Assembly (NCBI RefSeq): GCF_958450345.1
Contig: NC_088780.1
Span: 162,856,726 to 162,920,725 of the forward strand
Origin: Calliphora vicina
Taxonomy: Eukaryota; Arthropoda; Insecta; Diptera; Calliphoridae
Direction: 5' to 3'
Length of the DNA stretch: 64,000 nt
The notes under the pieces were generated by a model. It was not told the origin of the DNA. It saw only the letters and a program-made list of their open reading frames with translations, and ran no database searches. Position numbers and translations under genes: made by a program. Below are positions 58,701-64,000 of this stretch, piece after piece; the stretch's first letter is position 1, and every line of letters begins with the position of its first letter.

Positions 58701-60144
58701 CCTCTTCTCTTTACGGCACCGATGTCGTGTGTGAAGAACATCGCAACCTTATTGACAGTATTTCACGACAAGTTGTTTTCGATTGTGCTGCCGCTACCTC
58801 AGTGATGTCTACCAATGCTTTAGCATTTTTACTATTAACACGCTATCGCAACGGAGCCACACCGCATGAAATTGCCAAAGGTCTAGATGATTTGCGTAGC
58901 ACATTAAAGGGACGCAAAGATATGGGTTTCTCTGGTGACTCTGTACACATAATTAATTACGCCACAGATTTATTGGGTGAAAATATGGTACAAAGAGGTA
59001 AAAATGATATTGGTGAAGTGATTATACGCGCCAAGGGCAATATTGAGAGTTATATTGAGTTGGCCTATTATTCGAATATGCTAACACCACACTTTGCGCT
59101 GCAGTCTATTGTATTGACTACGTTCCATGCTTTATTGCCCAAGAAATCACAAGTCAATGAGGAGAATTTAAATAAGGTATTGAATTGTTTTTATTTTGTT
59201 TTTTATTTTTTAGTTTCTATAAAAATATTATTAACTTTTTAGAATGGACCTGGCGTATCGCGCAAAAAATTAATAGACAATGCTTTAGAGAACTGTGAAG
59301 TTTATCGTTATGAATATATTCTTAACAAACCTACACAAAATCTGGAAAATATGCTCGAAACGGCCTTAGACGAATTATTAATGCAGAATTTAGTTAAACC
59401 GGCACAGGTAAGTTATCTTTGTAATAAGAGAAAACTGAATGAAACAAGTTGTTTCCACAAAAGAAACCTTTTAATAAATAGAAAAGGATTTCACAAAAAA
59501 GCATTTTTAAAATTTTTAAACACTTTCAGATTGATGAACAAACCGAAGGTACTTTGGAAACACGCCGTATGGCTCGTGCTATTGCTACTTATATAGAAAG
59601 TAACGATATGGACGATGACTACGAAGATGAGAACGAAGTCTTGGTTAATAATTACGCCAATGTAGAACAAGAGGAACCTGATTTATTCTTAAATAACGAT
59701 ACAATAGTGCAACAAAAGGCTTTATGTGAAGTTTTGGCACCCTTTGCTCAAACATATCTTTGTGTGACCGAATCCTTATTCATACTATATAAGAACTCTA
59801 TGTTAGAAACAGACTTTATTAAATTTGTCATGAAAGAATTGACCAACAAAGTAAACACACACAAATGTCCTTATGGTAAGTGTTATTTTTGTTCATATAT
59901 ACTACATTTTTCACAAACATTTTAATAAAAAAAACTATTATTTCTAGCCGAAAGCATATCAACTGATTCTGTAAGGAATTGTTTAAAAGTTCTCGAAAAA
60001 TGGTATGTGATTGAGATAAGCAACCAGTGTGGTTTACGTCTTCTGGCCTTGGGTACACTGTACGAAACCTCTCGTGATTCTTTGAAAAATATTGTACAAC
60101 GTATAACAAATATTGTGCCACTGTATAATAATGGTTACTTTTAA
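46607..60144 (+). CDS. mino: glycerol-3-phosphate acyltransferase, mitochondrial type (minotaur/GPAM)
   Basis: Catalyses the first acylation of glycerol-3-phosphate in glycerolipid synthesis, at the outer mitochondrial or ER membrane. Shared coding exons: 57149-57313, 57384-58250, 58547-59176, 59243-59407, 59530-59875 and 59948-60144 (stop 60142-60144). The proximal first exon 56887-56925 gives an 802-residue protein (human GPAM about 828). Acyltransferase blocks at short-form residues: HRSHLDY 201-207, GAFFIKRK 243-250, FIEGGRTR 283-290 and VPVSVNY 320-326. All catalytic and binding motifs are intact. A hydrophobic segment (LLAFTSWLLYKLLPCFL) precedes block I. Further downstream, GLDDLRSTLKGRKDMGFSG is GPAM-like rather than GNPAT-like. 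Distal exons 46607-46719 and 54573-54684 join in phase to 57149 and would give a longer N-terminus. The orthologue call is firm; isoform structure is inferred. Confidence 0.92.
48060..48445 (+). repeat. family F interspersed repeat copy
   Basis: Blocks in family order: TTTTGACCCATTGTAGG, a GAAATATCTATCATTAGATA block, AACCGAGCCGGAAGAATTCC, GAAAGTTGATTTCAACA and TTTGTGGGGTCGCAAATGAA, ending near GTGAAGGGAA. Related blocks occur at about 37130-37300. Confidence 0.75.
48931..49430. mobile_element. piggyBac-like MITE with TTAA target duplication and 38-bp palindrome
   Basis: Exactly 500 bp between TTAA (48927-48930) and TTAA (49431-49434). Ends are CCCAGATATGCCGA and TCGGCATATCTGGG, a perfect 14-bp inverted repeat. 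No transposase. At 49273-49310 it carries a perfect 38-bp palindrome; the left arm is GTGACCCCAATGTCCTATA. Confidence 0.9.
50157..51076 (-). repeat. family F interspersed repeat, inverted, itself interrupted
   Basis: Minus-strand copy with ATAATACCCTTCACTTTCGT, TTTCCGACCCTATTGAGTAT, CATGTCCGTCTGTCTGTC and AACTTTCCGAATCCCCCAAC blocks. The far end GGTGAAGGGTATATAA is separated from TAGCTCTCTTACTTGTTTTT by the MITE at 50821-51051. Confidence 0.8.
50821..51051. mobile_element. Tc1-type MITE flanked by TA
   Basis: 231 bp. Left end CAGTGAGCCTCAAAAGTGAG, right end inverted CAGTGAGCCGCAAAAGTGAG, with TA on both sides. The interior block GATCATGAAAATCATTATA also appears at 42402-42420 beside the Tc1 transposase remnant, which may represent its parent family. 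Confidence 0.88.
53856..54107 (+). other. isolated ORF, possible exon or gene fragment
   Basis: An open frame to a stop at 54105-54107 in AT-rich surroundings, with visibly higher GC and coding-like codons: HANRPFKGHSVCIPKIAKQ, then APPLSLDGSQVGANDISPIQ. An AG at 53893-53894 could be an acceptor, but the phase does not fit splicing from the distal mino exon (an immediate stop results). No family recognised. Confidence 0.25.
54573..54684 (+). CDS. mino: candidate second distal exon of mino
   Basis: Bounded by TTTTAG and GTAAGT, with phase matching both the 46719 donor and the 57149 acceptor. It encodes APAIIAGIFPNLNLNLNYYR and then SSLVNDFLITIRSGSKT. With the upstream exon it would add 75 residues in place of the 13 of the proximal exon. 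Not confirmed by homology. Confidence 0.5.
55428..55478. repeat. near-perfect 22-bp hairpin
   Basis: AAACTCAAATTTTATCAATA and its complement TATTGATAAAATTGAGTTT flank a loop of about 8 bases, with one unpaired A. Isolated; no second copy seen. Confidence 0.7.
56085..56165 (-). mobile_element. mariner transposase C-terminal remnant, copy 2
   Basis: Minus strand reads DEQFFWFGIHMLPEIWQEVI then AND, matching the tail at 3-77. It is part of a rearranged mariner together with the foldback at 56215-56459. Confidence 0.75.
56215..56459. mobile_element. foldback made from an inverted duplication of mariner sequence
   Basis: Arms 56215-56341 and 56349-56459 are inverted copies, nearly identical over the outer ~85 bp (for example ACAAAAATGTTTTAGACCTT), around a loop of about 7 bases. 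The left arm encodes APSDYYLFRSMQKALSG, the mariner motif at the third catalytic aspartate. Confidence 0.85.
56887..56925 (+). CDS. mino: proximal first coding exon of mino
   Basis: ATG at 56887 encodes MLEQVIRTRGWFE and ends at GTGTGT, phase 0, joining to GAACCG at 57149. The RTRGWF motif aligns with the HTRHRGW region that precedes the acyltransferase domain in GPAM, which supports this start. Confidence 0.75.
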
Positions 60145-62313
60145 GTCCTACCAATGATTTTATTTTAAAATCATTTTCCTTTTTTGTTCTTGAGTTCACT
60201 TTTTTTTTTTTCTTCAATTACATTTTTAAGAGGCATACAAAACCACTGTGTAAATTGTTTCTTTCAACTTTCATTGCATTACGTTTATTTTTCGATTTTT
60301 CTCATTTATATACATTCATTCTTTCATTTATTATTATTTTTTATAATAATTTAAGTGCTGTTTAAAACAGTTTATTTAGGAATTACATAATTTTATAAAT
60401 GCCAAAGTTCAATTTATTCTAAAAAAAAAAAATTTTGTATGCAAAACATTTATGATCAAAATCATTACATTACATAACATCGTTGACATTAATATGAAAG
60501 ATGTGGAGTTTTGTATACATATTTATATTTTCTTAGTCCAACAATAATGAAATTTTTTCTGACTGAAATGCTTTTTTTTATATAGATTTATATATGTTTA
60601 ATAAATCTTATAAAGATTTAAGTAAAGAAATACTCTACAACTTAGATATTTTGTATAAATATATGAATAATAAAAAAAATTACAAAAAACCAACTATTTC
60701 GAAACTATTTTGAAAACAAAAATGTGTTTTTCTTTTATTAAATGTATAATAACCGAAGTATAATATAATAACTGTTTTAAATAATTCCACTTTCAGTTGG
60801 AATTGATATTTCTTTGTAAATATTTGTTTTTCTAAAATTTCTAATCTTTTTCTGTAACAAAAACTTCACTTTTGTTTTAATATAAAAAAAGATGTAATAT
60901 GTATAATTAAAATAAACTACACGAAATCTGAAGAACCAAAAACGAAATCGATCGGAATTGAAACCATTCCGAACAAAATGTGTGACAGGCCTGATAGTCT
61001 GGATCGTTATATGCCTGTCTGTTGAAATCAACTTTCCGAAGCCCAATATAACTTATGGGTCGATTATGGATGGCAACCGTACTTCAGTAGCGCTGCCAGA
61101 GCGCAGCCACAAATTTCTGGTGGCCACTTTGGCAACATAAATGATAGCTACGTTGTCATCCCTAATCGATACAATGGGTCAAAATCTGGAAAAATATTTT
61201 TTACCCTGAATTTTTTTTCCAACAAAATTTATAAGAAAAATATTTTCCATACATTTTTTTTCGCTAATAAATTAAAAAAAAATTTAAATTTTATTTTAAA
61301 GTATAATGAAGGGTATACAAGATTCAACACAATCGAATATATTTGTTTTTTTTTCAAATCGTTTCGTTTTCGAAATTGATTTCGATTACAGTCCTGTATT
61401 ATTCACTTTCTGCAGTAGTTTTTTTTAGAAAAACGCTCCAGTAAAAGAAAATAAATATCAATAAAATGCAAAAAAGTTTCACTCAAGTTCAATAATAAAT
61501 TCATCTGTTACATGGGATCTTCTAAAGATTTAATTTTGTAATCTTAATTTTTCGCCCCTGTATAGAGGGATAATCTTGGCAGTAGCATTCAACTGTCTGT
61601 CACTTTAAGACATTCCAATAAAACAAAAGTATGTATTACCAAAATTTTAATTTGTATTTTGCAAAAATATATTTGTTTTTTTTTATATTGACATCTGTAG
61701 ACTTACTAAAACAAAAATGAAAAATGAATATAGAGGACAGTGATAGACATAAAGAGGGAGAAAGGGATAGAGAATGAGCCACACTTAATTGTTTTATTTT
61801 TAAATATTTTTTTTTGGAATAATCAAACGACCATCAAATACTTGTATATCCTGCAATCATCTCTATAACTATGTCATATAGTAAGTTTGAATATATATAA
61901 TATAAATAATAAACATATAAATTCTCTTATTTCAACTAGATAAAGTTAAAATGATGTGTGGTGCTTGTTAATCTAAACCATTTTCTACAGCTAAATCTTT
62001 TTATATTGAAAACAAAAAACATACAAATAAACTGTTGGCTGTAACAGGAGTATATAGAAATTAACAAAATATGGTTATAATAATAATAATAATCTGTGCT
62101 TAAATAAAAGTTTAAGTATAATTAATTATATATATTTTTTTTAAACAAAATTTCGAAAGGTAAATAAAAAATAAAGTAAATATGCGTGCAGTTTTTTTTT
62201 CAGAGAAATTTAAATTAAATAATGAAATTATATGAATATAAAAATACATTTGTATACAAATAAAAATATTTATCATCATTTACAGTTTACAAAAGGTGAA
62301 TTTTAAATGCTTG
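60145..62313. other. convergent intergenic region between mino and Mes-4
   Basis: mino 3' UTR and Mes-4 3' UTR with AT-rich spacer. It contains a minus-strand family F copy (about 60985-61345) interrupted by a GGGTCGATTATGG MITE (61055-61174). No coding sequence was supported. Confidence 0.6.
61055..61174. mobile_element. MITE, TCGATTATGGATGGCAACCG family, copy 3
   Basis: Starts ATGGGTCGATTATGGATGGC and ends with the diverged counterpart GTCATCCCTAATCGATACA. It sits inside a family F copy whose sequence resumes at ACAATGGGTCAAAATC. Confidence 0.75.
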
Positions 62314-64000
62314 TTAACAAAATACATCAGGTGATTCCAGGAGTCGGCTGGTGGAGGCCTCCTCATTTGCTTCAAATTCTTCTTTTATTTCTACGCTACT
62401 TGTAGTGGTTGTTGTATTGGCCTTAGCTTCAAGTAGTGCGGAAACTGTAGCTGCTGCTGCCATTTTTTTGGTCTTAATTTTCGATTTTACATTTAATTTT
62501 AGCTTTGTTCCCAGTTTATTTTTGTGTCCTCCATTAAGCAGCCTTTTAACAGATTTGTTTTTTGTTTTTGATTTATTTTTAGTTCCATTTACGGCAGTGG
62601 GTTGCTTTAAAATAAATTGTTAAAATGTTGTTACATTATGTATGCATAAAACAGCTTTCTCTTCAAAATAAAAGAACTGTTTGTAAATAGTATTTGCTAT
62701 TAACAAACAGCTGAATTTGTCCTACATGATTGATACAATCCTCAAATAAAGAAATCTGAACAATTTCCTTTTTTATCTAAATTTTTTATTAAAGAATATT
62801 TATTTACATTAAAATAGATAAATGTTTTTGTTTTACAACATTTATGATTTGTCACGCGACAAATTTTTCCGTCTTGTTTGTAATACGTATTAGTCAAGTA
62901 AATTTAACTCAAAATTTCATAAACTACAACAGAAAACTTCGTATTCGTACGTAATTTTGTAGTTACAGTATTTCTATGTTGCTATTTAAGTTTTCGGCAA
63001 GTTACAACTTTCAACAATTAAGCCTTATATTAGTTTTCACTTCAAAATCGTACTTACTTTAACCGTTTCAATATCCTTAATCTTGGCTCCAATTTGTCCT
63101 GCACACTTTTTGGCTCCACAGAAACAGGTCTTCTTTTCATTGCCCAACAAATCATCCCAGTGATAATTGAAAGTTAATTCAGTATTCTAAATAAAAGACA
63201 ATTTAATTATTTTATTTAAATCAACACAAAATGTTTAACCGCGCTGCCTACCTCTGGTATGTCTTTAATTGCAAATAGACCCACACGATTCAGGGAGTTA
63301 ACCGACCACTTTTGGGTTTCACAATTGGGATCACATGAATGATTCATAAATCTCGCCAAGTTACCCTTGGGACCTGCATCGATTATATAGTCCTTTTCCA
63401 CCGAAAGAAAATAGAAATTTTCATCTCGATCACGTGATTTTTGTTGCATACGTGCCTGAAACTCATCGTCATTTATTACCTCGCCCACGTACTCAATAAT
63501 AAAGGTGCCCGCTTTTATGGGTTCACGAGATACCAAGCCGAAGCCTCTTTCTTTCATATACACGACATCTAAACGCGGTGATATACGTGATTCGAACATT
63601 TGATTTTCACAACGTTCTCCAGCTGGACAAAGCTTGGGATTGCACTCGTGATATAGGACACGATTTAAGCAATTTGTATCGGGTCCACAGGGATTCTCCT
63701 CACGAGGATCACACTCGCACTTGCTAACACTTTCAATGTCGACGTGCAGCCTAACGGGTGGCACCGCACGATTGGCCTTAATGCGTACATAAGGTTGGGG
63801 ATGTAATTTCTCTTTGTTCTCATTTGAATTACGTTGTTCCATTTTTTTTGCTTTGATAATCTCATAGACTTCTTTGGCCTCCTCGACGCCTTTATTGTAG
63901 CTTACATCCAAACCTGGGAAAAATACGAAAGATTTAAAAAATTATTCATTGCTTTCGAATCGAATGACTAATATCTCCATTGGGCTGGCACCAATTTGCT
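62314..64000 (-). CDS. Mes-4: Mes-4, NSD-type SET-domain histone H3K36 methyltransferase, 3' part
   Basis: Nuclear methyltransferase of the NSD family, writing H3K36 methylation on chromatin. Minus-strand exons: 63969-64000 (partial, gene continues beyond the window), 63251-63913, 63058-63186 and 62314-62604 (stop 62314-62316), all in phase. The first pieces (QPNGDIS then LDVSYNKGVEEAKEVYEIIK) match the end of the second PWWP region of NSD proteins. Next come the AWS zinc-binding segment (CECDPREENPCGPDTNCLNR, LCPAGERCENQMF), the SET core (GFGLVSREPIKAGTFIIEYV, YIIDAGPKGNLARFMNHSCD, PNCETQKW) with the catalytic NHSCDPNCE motif intact, and the post-SET cysteines CFCGAKKCAG. The protein then ends in a Lys/Ala/Thr/Glu tail of about 96 residues; no C-terminal PHD-type finger follows. 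Confidence 0.94.
62605..63057. other. Mes-4: Mes-4 last intron
   Basis: 453-bp intron. Its only notable content is the interspersed repeat at 62823-62929. Confidence 0.7.
62823..62929 (+). repeat. interspersed repeat with TTGTCACGCGACA core, copy 2
   Basis: TTTTTGTTTTACAA, then GATTTGTCACGCGACAAATT, TTTGTAATACG, and AAATTTCATAAACTAC, colinear with 32328-32439. The core TTTGTCACGCGACAAA has a perfect inverted stem (TTTGTC / GACAAA). Confidence 0.75.

Overview
The window looks like nuclear DNA of a higher fly, probably a blow fly or close calyptrate relative. The evidence is AT-rich sequence, spliced genes with GT/AG introns, proteins that read as dipteran orthologues, and dense small DNA transposons. 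The species call is inference; no marker in the window fixes it.

Layout, left to right. (1) 3' part of a PEA3-type ETS factor, Ets96B (+, 331-1505). It converges on a conserved protein I cannot name (-, 2114-9658), which has three exons, an internally duplicated ~65-residue module and a 6.4 kb intron full of MITEs. (2) A repeat-rich spacer, then a complete MCC-type coiled-coil scaffold gene (+, 13820-18331) that ends in a PDZ-binding motif. (3) A spacer with several MITEs and a small TATA-driven gene for a secreted 67-residue peptide (+, 21693-21896). (4) Herp, the ER-stress ubiquitin-like membrane protein (-, 23193-29463), with a dead mariner in one intron and a tandem-repeat-bearing interspersed element in another. 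(5) BCAS2/SPF27 (-, 30849-32748), divergent from RpL4 (+, 33151-34939); the BCAS2 intron holds a decayed segmental copy of RpL4. (6) About 11.7 kb of repeats: hAT, Tc1 and foldback remnants. (7) A mitochondrial-type glycerol-3-phosphate acyltransferase, mino/GPAM (+), with a proximal start at 56887 and probable distal alternative 5' exons at 46607 and 54573. (8) The 3' end of the NSD-type SET-domain methyltransferase Mes-4 (-, 62314-64000, running off the window).

The genes are housekeeping or regulatory (transcription factor, ribosomal protein, splicing factor, ER quality control, lipid synthesis, chromatin) and do not form one pathway. I see no operon-like or otherwise new multi-gene system. 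What is unusual is the transposon record: two TTAA-flanked piggyBac-like MITEs that each carry a perfect palindrome, two hAT-type elements with exact 8-bp target duplications, a three-level nested insertion, and inverted-duplication hairpins in both mariner and Tc1 remnants. Other points are the RpL4 duplicate inside BCAS2, the possible novel secreted peptide and the alternative exons of MCC and mino.

All exon joins were set by hand from reading frame, GT/AG sites and phase. Every complete multi-exon model sums to a multiple of three.
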